Of a DNA stretch of 64,000 bases, positions 12,266 through 22,877 are shown piece by piece. The stretch lies in contig NC_012870.2 of assembly GCF_000003195.3 (NCBI RefSeq), positions 27,176,202-27,240,201 of the forward strand, in the 5' to 3' direction. The stretch comes from Sorghum bicolor. Its lineage: Eukaryota > Streptophyta > Magnoliopsida > Poales > Poaceae. The position numbers were made by a program, and so were the translations under genes. Below the pieces are notes generated by a model. It worked only from the letters and a program-made list of their open reading frames with translations, had not been told where the DNA came from and made no database searches. Each line of letters opens with the position of its first letter. The first letter of the stretch is position 1.

Positions 12266-14577
12266 TGAAAGCCCTAGTTTGGTTTTGGATAATTAATGAA
12301 ACCTATGTGTACTAACCTTTGTCATGAGTGAAATATAAAGATAGGTTGGTACACACCAAGTGATGGAGCTAGATGATGGTCATGGTGATGGAGGTGATCA
12401 AAAGATGATATTCAAGTGCTCCAACTTGGAAAAGAAGAATGAGAAAAACAAAATGGGCTCAAGGCAAAGGTATTTTTAATAGGGCCATCTTGTTTTGCCA
12501 CTCAAGACACCTAGTGGGTGTGAGTGGATTTAGGATAGATAACCGTACTATAAAGAGGGGAAATCTTTAATTACAATGGTTATCTAGTGCCACTAAATAT
12601 GTTTCTCATTTGCATTTACCTAGCGCTTAGTGACGTGGTGAGCTGCATGAGAAAGTCTATAAAAAATATTTGTGAAAAGCTAATTTAAATGTCCAATTTA
12701 TTTTGGAATATTTTGGTAAAATTAGCTACTTGAAAAGATGCTGAAAATTCAAAGAAGATGAACTGTTGTCCAGACGTAAAAGAACTGCAAGCTGCTGAAA
12801 CAAACTGAAAGTTTTTGTAAGTAGCTGAAACAAGTTGGAAGCAGTTGCAATCAGTTAAAACTAGTGGACAGTTCAAACAGCAAGCGAGTGAATATATTTG
12901 AAAGAAGCTGAAAGCAGTTGCAATCAGTTAAAATTAGTGGACAGTTCAAACAACAAGCGAGTGAATATATTTGAAAGAAGCTGAAAGCAGTTGCAACCAG
13001 TTAAGATGACTGCACAGCTCAACAGCAAGCAAATGAGTGTGGTTGCAGGTAACAGGAGGCAGTTGCAACTAGTCGAATCCAGCGTGCAGCCCAACAGCAG
13101 ACAGATGAAAGAGAGCTGAAAGCAGTTGGAACTAGTTGGAACCAGTTGAAAGTTTTTACAGCTGCTGCTTGCTGTCCATCTCGTGCGAAAGAAGGAATGG
13201 CAGTCAGGGACCATGCATCCATACGTGCATGTGGTGAAGCTCTTGCCATATTAAATGAGAGAGAGAAAGAGAAAGGTGATTTGCATGCATGCATGCAAAT
13301 GTGAACACGCTTTAAAGAAAGGAGGCCGCCATTGACCTATGCTAATTATAGCATGGGGTCCACTCAAGTACAAGGAGGTACTAATTTGCTCTGTTGTTCA
13401 GCTCGTCCTATTTGAAGTGGAGAAGTGGCAGTAGTGCATGCGCATGGACTGCAGAGTTGCAGCTCTTTGCCACTTGCTCATTTAATTGATGGGACCCATT
13501 GCTGAGAAAATACAGAGAGCCACTCAATGCCTGTGCTGCTGCCCGTTGTGGAAAACGGTTCTATTGTTTTGCCCGTTGGAGAGCTGGCTGGCCAAGTAAA
13601 TGAGGCCGAGCGCTCCACTTCCTTACCCTCTCGGTCTCGCGAATACAGAATAGAACGTTTCCTTCTTTCTTTCCAGAGAACAGAGAACTCGAGCTCCCCT
13701 CTCCCATCTCTCCCAAGTGCTAATCCTACAAGAGATTTTTGAGAGGTCTGCGTGATTGATCCAGTGAGCTCGTGAGCATCTCCTCCCTCTCCTCTCCCTC
13801 TCATAGCTTGGTGCTCATCTGAGAGAGGATTGAGGAAAACCCTAGGTGCATTTGAAACTGCATTTTCTTGTGGCACTAGGTGATTATTGTGATTGTGGAT
13901 TTCTTATTACTCTTGGTGATTGCCGTCACCTAGACGGTTGTGGATTTGTTGATTGGTGAGGGGATTTGGTGATTGTGTCCGCCCCCAATCAAGGTGATAT
14001 TTGTGAGGGGTTCTTGGGCTTATTCTCCGGCGGAGTGCCAAAAGCCACTTTAGTGGATTGCTCGTGTCATTGAGCTACCTCACTTGTGGGTAGGTTCTTG
14101 TGGCGCCCATTTATTGGGCTAGGTTTGTGAAACACCTATTAGCCACCGAACCACCAAGTGTTGGTCGACACAACGGGGACTAGCGTGCCGGCAAGCACGT
14201 GAACCTCGGGAGAAAAATATTGGTGTCAATATTATGATTGGTATTCTCCTGGTGAATATATTGATATACATTGTGATTGGTTCATCCTCTACACGTCGGT
14301 ATAATTATCACTCATCTCTTTACTTTCTTGTAAACTAGTTGTAACTAGTAGTACCTAGTTTTAGCTGGTTGTAACTAGTTGTAGAGAGTAGTGACTTAGC
14401 CGTTGCTTGTGCTTAGTGATCATAGTAACTAGAATTATTGAATAGGTGGCTTGCAACTTTTGTAGAGCTAGAGCAAAATTGCTTTACGCCTTTTGTTATA
14501 CTAATCCTTTGCTCTAGTGTCTTGTAGAATTTTTAAATAGGCTATTCACCCCCCTCTAGCCATATTAGGACCTTTCA
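12266..14577 (+). mobile_element. Solo LTR C, inserted in LTR B
   Basis: Begins TGAAAGCCCTAGTTTGGTTT and ends CCCCTCTAGCCATATTAG...CCTTTCA. The perfect duplication TGGGT is at 12261-12265 and 14578-14582. The 2.3-kb length has no internal domain and no primer binding site after its 3' end. It carries a 72-bp tandem repeat near its 5' side. Confidence 0.88.
12838..13010. repeat. 72-bp tandem repeat within LTR C
   Basis: The phrase GCAGTTGCAATCAGTTAAAA recurs at about 12841 and 12913, with a diverged third copy at about 12985, giving a 72-bp period. Degenerate AGTTGCAAC/AGTTGGAAC motifs continue to about 13155. Confidence 0.75.
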
Positions 14578-15594
14578 TGGGTGAGCATTAGACGCGACCT
14601 GTGCACTATTTATGCGTCCAGTAAAGTGTGACGTCAACGACCGTGCGAGCGAGTGACTCTGGTTGTGCGCGTCGGACACCAGGGAGTGTCCAGTGAGGAC
14701 CTATCGGACGTGTGAATAGCATCCGGTGTGTAGCACCTGATGCATCCGACGTTTTGAACTTGTGAACTCAAACTTTTAAGTGACCATTAAAGATCGACAC
14801 ATGAGATTCAAAAGCTTGTGGTTATCATCTGAGTGTCAGACACTGGGTCCAGCGTCTGACGGCTAACCGTCTGCGCGTCCGATGCCCCTGTTTTCTATAC
14901 AGTGAGAGAGCAAACGACTATATTTGTTTGGGGTGTCTGTAAATAGCGTTTAGCCGGCTTTGGTCTCACTCTTTTGGCATTCTAGCATACTTATGAAAGC
15001 CCAAGTTTGGTTTTGGTAATTAATGACACCAAGTTGCTAATGCCTTGTGTTTAAGTGATTTGAGTTAGGCATAGCAACACATGTGATGAAGGTGCATGGT
15101 GGCATGGAAAGGTGGCCACATGATCACAAATGGATGAAGCATGAAATGAAGATCATGATGATAGACAAGGAGCAAAGTTATCAAGGCAAAGGTATAAACA
15201 TAGGGTTTCGCTTTTGCCGGTCTAAGTTGAGTAGAGAAGTGTTTGACCGGATTTAGGATAGATAGCCGACTATCAAGAGAGGAAATCACGGTCATCTCTC
15301 GAATCAAGTGCTAATAGGTCCATATCTTGAGCATATGCATTAGGATCTAGTAAAGTGCTAACTTAACTCCTTTGGGTGAAAATGTTTGTGAAAAGTTAAC
15401 ACACATGCACTTTGGTGGTGAACACTTGTTGGTGTTAGCACATTTGTAAAGGTGGTGGAGTTCCTAAGGTTGAGAGGGGTGTGGGTTCCTCTCTCCCTCC
15501 CGCCGAGCTTGCGAGGCGGGATTCAGCGCTTTTGAGAAAATTAAGTGTACATTTTCTATTGCGCCGGTGGGAAATTTGGAGAAGTCGCGAGAGT

Positions 15595-16085
15595 GCCGGA
15601 CGCAGGGTGCGGAGGCACCGGACGCAGGCCTCAGCGTCCGGTGTGTTGTCAGTGCTTGACCCTGCTAGGGTTGAGCACCGGACGCACTACACCGGACACA
15701 GGGTGTTCTCTGTTCATGCGTCCGGTGTGGCCTGTCTTAAACATAGGGTGTCTGTCTGAGAGCACCGGACGCTCTGAGTGCATCCGGTGGTTTGCGTCCG
15801 GTGTGGGGGGGGGGGGTTTGCAACCCTCTTTGTGCACAAGTCCGGTGAGCACCGGACCGTCCGGTGCTCCGAGTCCGGTGAGGTCACGGTTTGCAGAACT
15901 CTCTGCGCGTGGGTCCGGTGAGTACCGGACGCGTCCGGTGCTCACTTGACAATGTCTGGTGGTTCGCAGGTAGCCGTTAGAGACTGATGCGCGAGATTTA
16001 AAAGAGGACACATGGCCAACCCTAGAGCACCGGATGCAGGGGGTCGAGCGTCCGGTGATCACTTGGTAGCGTCCGGTGCCCCTGA
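15595..16085. repeat. Array of CCGG-cored palindromic motifs in LTR D
   Basis: About nineteen copies of the core CACCGGACGC or its reverse GCGTCCGGTG lie in both orientations in under 500 bp, just upstream of the TATA box. Two form near-perfect hairpins: 15847-15869 (11-bp arms, 1-nt loop) and 15920-15943 (12-bp arms, one mismatch). Weaker CGTCGGACGC-type versions occupy the same place in A and B. Confidence 0.75.
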
Positions 16086-16131
16086 TTTCAGCACAGTGAA
16101 AGAGCCAACGGCTCTATTTGTTGAGGGGGCT

Positions 16132-16140
16132 TATAAATAG
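16132..16140 (+). promoter_or_regulatory. TATA box of LTR D
   Basis: TATAAATAG lies about 370 bp before the end of LTR D and is preceded by the AGAGCC-A-ACGGCTCT inverted motif. Position and sequence fit the U3 promoter of an LTR. Confidence 0.6.
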
Positions 16141-17696
16141 AAGGTGACCGGCTTTGGGAGGTTCACTCTTGCACATTTGAATACTTGAGGCATACTTTGA
16201 GCTAGAGAACACTCCCTCCACTCATCTCCTTGCTTGATTGCTAATCTTAGTGAGATTGAGTGAGATTCAAGTGCATTGCTTTGAAAGTTGCATCTAGTGA
16301 CACTTGATCCTTGAGTTTGTTGTGGATTTCTTGTTGTAACTAGTGTTTAGCTTTCTTGCTAGACTTGTGTAGGTGGCTTGCATAGCTTAGTTGTGCTAGT
16401 GCTAGAATAGCTTCGCCTTTTGTTTTACTAATCAACTTGTCTAGTTGAAGTTTGTAGAAAATTTAAATAGGCTATTCACCCCCCCTCTAGCCATTTGAAC
16501 CTTTCAACTTGACAACCTTGTGAGCCTAAGTAAACACCTCCTACTCATCTCCTTCATAGATTAACAATCTTTATGAGATTGGGAGTGATTCCAAGTATAT
16601 TTGTTTGAGTGATTGCATCTAGTGGCACTTGGGGATCGATTTGGTTGCGGTTTTCTTGTTACTCTTGGTGGTTGCCGCCACCTAGATGGCTTAGAGCAGC
16701 GGATGAGCATTAGCACGAGTTGGTGATTGTTCGTGGCCATCTCCCGGTGATTTTGAGGGATTTATGCCTACCCTGGCGGAGAGTCACTTATGGTTAGGTT
16801 CTTGTGGTGTCCTAGTGAGGACGAGGTTCATGCTACACCTCTTAGCTGCCAAACCACCAAGTGTTGATCGACACAACGGGGACGTAGCGTGCCGGCAAGC
16901 ACGTGAACCTCGGGAGAAAATTATGTGTCTCTATTTGTGATTGCTCATTGGATTTCTCCTGGTGATTGGATTTCATATTATCATGATTGGTTTATCCCGC
17001 TATATGGCGGTATAAAGATCAAACCCTCTCTTTTACATTCCTACAAACTAGAGTAGCTTACTTACTTGTATAGAAACTTTAGGTAACTCTCTAGTGTAAG
17101 TAGAGACATAGTTCTTGTATGCCTAGTGATTATAGAAACTAAAATTGTTGGTTATGTGACTTGTAAACACCCCATTAGAGCTAGAGCAAAAGGCTTTGTT
17201 TTGTTATTTACTAACCTCTTGCTCCAGTGAGTTTGTATAATTTGTGAATATGCTATTCACCTTCCTCTAGCCATATTAGGACCTTTCAGCTTGCCGGGGA
17301 GCAAGTGAATCTCGGTAAAAAATTCTATATCATCTCTTGCCAAGGATTTCTTATTGTGCATACATTGTGATTGATTATTGGATATATCTCTACTCATCAA
17401 CATCAGTATAAGAATCTTTCCTCACTCCTTTACTCACTTGCTTACTTTTACTTAGTTGTGTAGCTTGTGTAGTTTAGTTTCTTGGTTTAGGAGTGTAACT
17501 AAGTTTTGTAGTGTTTTGTTATTATGGTTTAGTATTTAGCCTCGTATTAGACTTGTGTAGGTGGCTTACGTAGCTTAGTTGTGCTAGTGCTAGAATTGTT
17601 TCACTAATTGTTTTGCTAACACACTTGTTTTGTTGAGTTTATAGAATTTTAAATAAGCTATTCAACCCTCGCCCCTCTAGCTATTTAGACCTTACA

Positions 17697-18700
17697 TCAA
17701 GCTCAATGACAGGCTGGCCATGGCGGCCGCTATCTTGACTGGGCGGGGAGTGGGTCACTGCTACTTCTATGGATGAACCAACAGCCTCCATGGCCAAGTC
17801 GTAGGAGGAAGGCGAGGGTGCTCTAAGAAGAGCCGCATGGCGAGGGCGTTCCATGTAAACGTGGATGGTGAGGTTATAAGCAGCGTAGGCCGGTGTAAAC
17901 AGTTGGTCATCTGACATTTAGCCATTATTTGGGCTAAACCGTCTATTAAAAAGGCTAAACGGACTAAACGAATGATTAAACAAAAACGACGTACCATTGT
18001 GTAGCATTTATACAACGTTTAAATGGTCTAAATGGCTGTTTAGCTGAACAGTGGGCGACGGTGACATCTGAGGAGGATTGGGATGGGAACAAACTAGCTG
18101 AGCGCCTGAGCCAATGTAGAGCCGAGCCGCCGTCTACCGATTTGGAGCCTGTCGCGCCATTGTTCACGACTACCGTTCGATTGAAAGGTCATGCACGTGT
18201 CGTCGATCCGGCTGGGGATGCACGCGCTGCATGGTGCACCCATTGCCCATGCAAATTTTTCACAAAATTCAGTAAAAAAATAGATTTTAATTTTTCAGTT
18301 CGATTATTGTTTGTTAATGAAAAATAGGATGCAGGGTAAGACAATCCCTAGACATTGTACTTAAAAAAGACCTTCTTATGTAGGTCGAGAACAAGCGCTG
18401 AGGCTCAGTGCCCACATCTACCGGGCTCGTTGGCCCTGGCTGGAGGTATGGAGCATCAGACGACAGCGGTGACGTGACACTTCTATTGGTAGAAAGAGTT
18501 ATACATGCAACCAATAAAACTCAAGTTGCACTACGAGCAACATCCTCCCTTGTACTACATAAGATTGCATAAGATTTCCTGTAGGTAACTAATCAAACTC
18601 AAGCTGCACTACAAGAGCCTAGAGAGAGAGCAATACAGGCAACCAATCAGACCTCTAAAACCTTTAAGAGATCAAGCCGACATATCTTGATATTTGATAA
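17697..18700. other. Intergenic, unassigned
   Basis: No gene recognised. Between about 17920 and 18050 there are repeated GGCTAAAC/GTTTAAA/GTTTAGC motifs in both orientations, suggesting a decayed hAT-like MITE, but no clean ends were found. Open frames near 18061-18327 show no known domain. Confidence 0.35.
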
Positions 18701-19700
18701 AATCATTATCGGCTCCATGCTATTGACATGCATGTCAACTATCATTAAAATAATAGTGTTATTAAACTCTAGAACAAATCTGTTGACGCCAGATTGAATC
18801 AAACATCAATTATGGCTAGATCGCTTGGATCGCCATGGACCAAAGAATGCAGCGACGATAACATTTACCCAGTGAAGAGCGGAGAGGTTTACGAACAAAC
18901 CACCAAAAGGTAACTAATTAGGCTTATGTGATAAAGAACGACTAGTTTTACAAACAAACTAGCAAAGGAACCGTTGAAGCTCTTATCCGGGAGGAACCCC
19001 GTCGGGCAAGGACGTCACTGGGGTTGCCCTAGGTCAGCTGGCAAGCCTAAGACGTCATCCTTGGTCATCGGATCAAGCGATGAACAATACAGGGTTGGAA
19101 AAGGTAAACAAAGTTTTATGAATTTTTAGTTGGGGTTCTCAATCAGCCATGATCCTCTTGTTTATATAGAGGGAGGTGATTTTATCCCAGTAGAAAACAA
19201 GTCCCAAACGTAATCTCCAAGTCTTCACGCCCAAAATAGGTCCCAAACCGATTTGAAAAGTAAAACCGGCTTGAAAACAATTGAAAAGACTTGGAAGTCG
19301 GTGTAGCCAATTTATACGGGCCCAGGACGCTGTTTCTGCTAGAAAAAGGGGAGTCAACTTAGCCGACTAGGGGAGTTAGCTAAGCCGACTTGGCACTAGA
19401 AATTCAGGTTTCCAAAAATCATAATTAATTCATTTGGACTCAAAATGAGACGATCCATATATGTTTTTTCGATTAACTCGATGAGAGAAATGCAATAGTG
19501 AAGCCTATTTTTTGCATGTGAGGAAGTTGGAACGTCAGCTTAGTTAACTTGGAGAGTTCCTTTGCTCGGGCTCCAAATGTGATTATCCAAGTATGCTTTC
19601 TAGTTGTCTTAATGATGGAAGAGTTCAGTATGCATTTTGGACATCTGAGTATGAACAAATTCTAAAAAAGTACTCATTCTAAGCAGAAAACTTATATCGA
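18700..19700 (-). mobile_element. Possible LTR fragment (minus strand)
   Basis: On the minus strand a TCTATATAAAC box (about 19160-19172) is followed by a leader-like stretch of mixed composition, an arrangement typical of an LTR promoter region. No terminal TG/CA, target duplication or coding remnant could be fixed, so borders are approximate. Confidence 0.3.
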
Positions 19701-19930
19701 TAACTGACTCAGTTCTCGTTTGGTTGATGATTCTAGGAGTACAAATAAATCATTACTATGTACTTAGTACTTTAACTAGTTCCCAATAAACATTTCATAC
19801 AGTAACTAACACACAACCAATTTGTGAGTTTTGTAATTTTAGACATGCAAATATATTATGCTGATAATTTGTAAAGTATATCATGCCACCATTTCGCCAG
19901 ATTAGGAAAGATAATCTTACTAATTCTTAA

Positions 19931-20169
19931 ACATGGTTTAGATCCAAAAAGTTTTTGAATTTGAACACTATAACACTTTCGTTTGTATTTGACAATTATT
20001 GTCCAACCATAGACTAACTAGACTTAAAAGATTCGTCTCGTAAATTACAGGTAAACTGTACAATTAGTTATTCTTTATTTATATTTAATGCTCTATGCAT
20101 GTGCCGCAAGACTCGTGTGATGGGAAATCTTGAAATGTTTTTAGATTTTGGGATGAACTAAACAAGGCC
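19931..20169. mobile_element. GGCCTTGTTTAG-family MITE, left end decayed
   Basis: The right end is intact (ATGAACTAAACAAGGCC). The left reads CATGGTTTAGATCC. The interior matches the family by its ACTAACTAGACTTAAAAGAT and TTTATATTTAATGCTC blocks. Confidence 0.75.
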
Positions 20170-20237
20170 AACACGGAATGCGAATGCAATGTTTTGTACT
20201 TGGTAGGAACCAGCAACTTGTAGACAACACATTTCCT

Positions 20238-20471
20238 GGCCTTGTTTAGTTCCAAAATATTTTGTAAAACGGACACTGTAGCACTTTCGTTTGTATTGAT
20301 AAATATTGTTGGACTAACTAGTCTTAAAAGATTCGTCTCACAAATTACAGGTGAACTGTGTAATTAGTTTTTATTTTTATCTATATTTAATACTCTATGC
20401 ATGCGTTTAAAGATTCAATATAACAGAGGATTTGAAAAATTTTGCAAAACCTTTTAGGACTAAACAAGGCC
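20238..20471. mobile_element. GGCCTTGTTTAG-family MITE
   Basis: Ends GGCCTTGTTTAGTTCC and GGACTAAACAAGGCC are inverted repeats. Flanking trinucleotides do not match, so the target duplication is lost. It lies 68 bp from the previous member in the same orientation. Confidence 0.8.
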
Positions 20472-21822
20472 TGAATTGTTGTTGCAAGATACAGCCATGC
20501 AGCCATGCTACACGCATCATTGCTTGAATGGCCGTTTTGTTAATAATAAGGTGTCCGACTAAAGTCATGCCAATGCATGCAAAGGAACTAACAACTCCTA
20601 ATCATTTGTTTTGCTTTCGTGTCATGTAAGATTCAAACATCAGTTGTCCCTATAAGTTAAAAGGGACCACGAACAAGTTTCGAGAAATTTATTTTATTTC
20701 AGGAAAAATAATGAAAGACTAACCTAAGTAAAAGCACAACACACATAAACGCTACGCAGGTAGGTATTAATTTGTAAGGACACTCAACCTTGAGGAGAGA
20801 ATTGGTAGATGAGGTTTTTGCACGAGCTCAGAAGCAGTTCCGCGCAAGTAGCAGTTGTAGGACATCATTTTCACAAAATGATAACAAGCGAGTGTTTGTT
20901 CAGTCTTGGGTTGTTCTTCCATTCCATTGTAGCAACTCCTTTCTTCCGAGAGCTGGTGCCTGGTGGAGAGCTTTTCAGAAGCTGATGGTGCATGAGCTCA
21001 CGTTCTTAGAGCGTCACTTTGGACAAACAATTAATTAGTAGCTAAAAAGTAGTCTAAGAAGTTGCTCTTCTAAAAAACTACTATTTTTAATAAGGGAATA
21101 GAAATATTCTCGTCTCCCCATCCACACACGTGTAATCGACCGATATAGAAAAATTGGTTCTTAGACCAAGTTCTATTGAGCAGAAACAAGATTAAACAAA
21201 ACTACAAAACTTGACCAGTCCAAACTAAACCGAATCAGACAAAACAACTAAGAGACACAAATCCTTAATCCTTCTTTGGTAATGGCAACCATGTTTCCCA
21301 AACACTTGTAACATTAGTATTTTCAAGCGGTTGCACCCATCCTTCAACGTTCTTCTCGCTTGCACTCATCCTTCAACGGTCTTCTCGCTTCCTTTTTAGA
21401 CAATAGCGACTAATGTTTGATCTAGTAAGCCCCCTGAAGATTATCTACAAGCAAAAATTAGAACATTTTCTATTGAGAACTGTATCATTTCTATTTAACC
21501 AGAAAACCTAGCAAAATTGTTGTTAGCCCCACTATAATTAGATCCCTCAAACTTGGAGCAAAGCTCCTTATCTAAGCACCAAACATATGAGCCATCTTGT
21601 TAGGTGGTTGAAAATTAAAAGCAATTAGCAAGGAATTCAACACAGATCTAGCCAAAGCGGTAATAAAAAAAGAGATGTTGCATGGTCTCCTCGCCGCAAA
21701 AGTTCGTTGTCTTCCAATGTTTCTTGTTGTATTTATCCCTTTTTAATCCTTAATTAAATGACACCCTTCAAGCTTGTCCCTAACAATCTTGCCTATGATC
21801 GTCCTCATAATCTATTTAGGGT
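20472..21822. other. Intergenic, unassigned
   Basis: No gene could be supported. An 82-codon frame at 20790-21038 (plus) shows no domain that I recognise. CTTCTCGCTTGCACTCATCC and CTTCTCGCTTCC near 21350-21390 form a short local duplication. Confidence 0.4.
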
Positions 21823-22160
21823 ATGCTTAACTGGACCTAGGAAATGACCTAAACAACTCTCCCGAAAATTACCTGACCTAAACAACTCTCCCAAACGTTC
21901 AGTCGTAAGTGCATAAGGTCACACGACGTTGCCTGGTTAATGAGCATATCAAGGCAACAACTGAACATACTTTTAATCCGTTGTAACAAAACGGGTTTTG
22001 ATATGCTTAACTGGACCTAGAAAAATTACCAGACCTAAACAACTCTCCCAAATCGTTCAGTCGTAAGTGCATAAGGTCACATGATGTTGTCTGGTTTAAT
22101 GAGCATATCAAGGCAGCAACTGAACATACTTTTAATCCGTTGTAACAAAACAGATTTTGA
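21823..22160. repeat. Tandem duplication of about 160-180 bp
   Basis: Unit 1 (21823-22002) and unit 2 (22003 to about 22160) both begin ATGCTTAACTGGACCTAG and end near TTGTAACAAAAC. They share GTTCAGTCGTAAGTGCATAA. Unit 1 has an additional internal repeat of the GACCTAAACAACTCTCCC phrase. Non-coding. Confidence 0.85.
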
Positions 22161-22330
22161 AACTTAAAAAGGATATATGTTTGAACCAACATAAATGTAT
22201 CAAATTAATTATCTCGTTTTCTATTCCTATATAACAGAATTCTCACATCACAGTTACAAAAAGAGATTTACAATAAGTAAAAGATTTGACTAAGCCTATA
22301 AAAATACTATAAATATTAGTAGTTTATTAC

Positions 22331-22487
22331 TCTCAGTTCCAAATTATAAGTCGCTTTAATTTTTTAGGTTCATTTATTTTGCTATGTATGTAGACATAAT
22401 TCTAAATGCATAGTAAATGATCAAGTGATAAATTTAATTAAATTTGTCTGATTTCCTAGAATTAGATTATTTTTCACGGAGGGAGGA
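22331..22487. mobile_element. Degenerate Stowaway-like MITE
   Basis: The left end CTCTCAGTTCCAAATTATAAG and the right end TTTTTCACGGAGGGAGGA resemble Stowaway termini. The interior contains the usual TAGACATAATTCTAAATGC-like text. It lies about 0.4 kb upstream of the F-box gene start codon. Confidence 0.55.
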
Positions 22488-22877
22488 TCTGGTACAGCAT
22501 GGGAAAGCAGCCGAAGTGTCCAACACGCTTGAGTCCGACGGAGCACGCAAAAGTCAAAGCCGGCTCTCTCACAAAACCCAAACGTGGACCGCGACCGGTG
22601 TCTGGTGACTGGTGTTGGTGTTGTGAGACCTGACAGACTACGCGCGTCCACACTCCACAGAGGTGTCTACTGCTCGCAATTGCCTGATCAAAACCCCCCC
22701 TCATTTCCACCCTCTTTTCCGCTGATCCAACCGAGACCGAGGTTTTTGTCCAGAAAAACCAACAGCCCCTCCCCTCCCTTCCCTTCCCTTCTCTTCTCCT
22801 CCACCCCTTCCTCTCCCGGCGACCGGCTGGCCCCTCCTCCTCTGCTGAGGCGAGAGACCCCCGCCCGATCCGGGGCC
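22488..22877 (+). promoter_or_regulatory. 5' flank and probable leader of the SAGL1-type gene
   Basis: The last 180 bp before the start codon are pyrimidine-rich (CCCTTCCCTTCTCTTCTCC), typical of a grass 5' leader. No TATA box was seen. Long open frames crossing this region on both strands are GC-composition shadows. Confidence 0.4.

Larger units (their letters stand above)
14994..16506 (+). mobile_element. Solo LTR D, inserted in LTR B
   Basis: Begins TGAAAGCCCAAGTTTGGTTT and ends CCTCTAGCCATTTGAACC then TTTCA. Flanks are ACTTA (14989-14993) and ACTTG (16507-16511), a duplication with one change. It is 1.5 kb, the shortest of the four, and has the best-kept promoter: a TATAAATAG box at 16132-16140. 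Confidence 0.82.
11543..17288 (+). mobile_element. Solo LTR B, inserted in LTR A
   Basis: Begins TGAAAGCCCAAGTTTGGTTT and ends CCATATTAGGACCTTTCA. A perfect 5-bp duplication GCTTG flanks it (11538-11542 and 17289-17293). Without its own insertions C and D it is about 1.9 kb and consists of LTR sequence related to A. Confidence 0.85.
9983..17696 (+). mobile_element. Solo LTR A (copia-type), outermost of a nest
   Basis: Begins TGAAAGCTAAGTTTGGTTTT and ends GCCCCTCTAGCTATTTAG...CTTACA. Flanks CCAAG (9978-9982) and TCAAG (17697-17701) are a slightly decayed 5-bp duplication. Removing element B leaves about 1.96 kb made only of LTR-type sequence: a TATAAATAT box near 11065, then conserved blocks such as TTTGAGCTAGAGAACA. 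No primer binding site, gag or pol is present. The tail with CTATTCACCC-like text followed by TCTAG resembles the end of many grass Ty1/copia LTRs. Confidence 0.75.

Noticed and set aside
15595..16085. CRISPR-like array
   Set aside because: The repeated cores are irregularly spaced, in both orientations, lie in a plant LTR, and there are no uniform spacers or cas genes.
20790..21038. 82-codon frame in intergenic DNA
   Set aside because: No known motif, no exon-like neighbours; cannot be supported as a gene.
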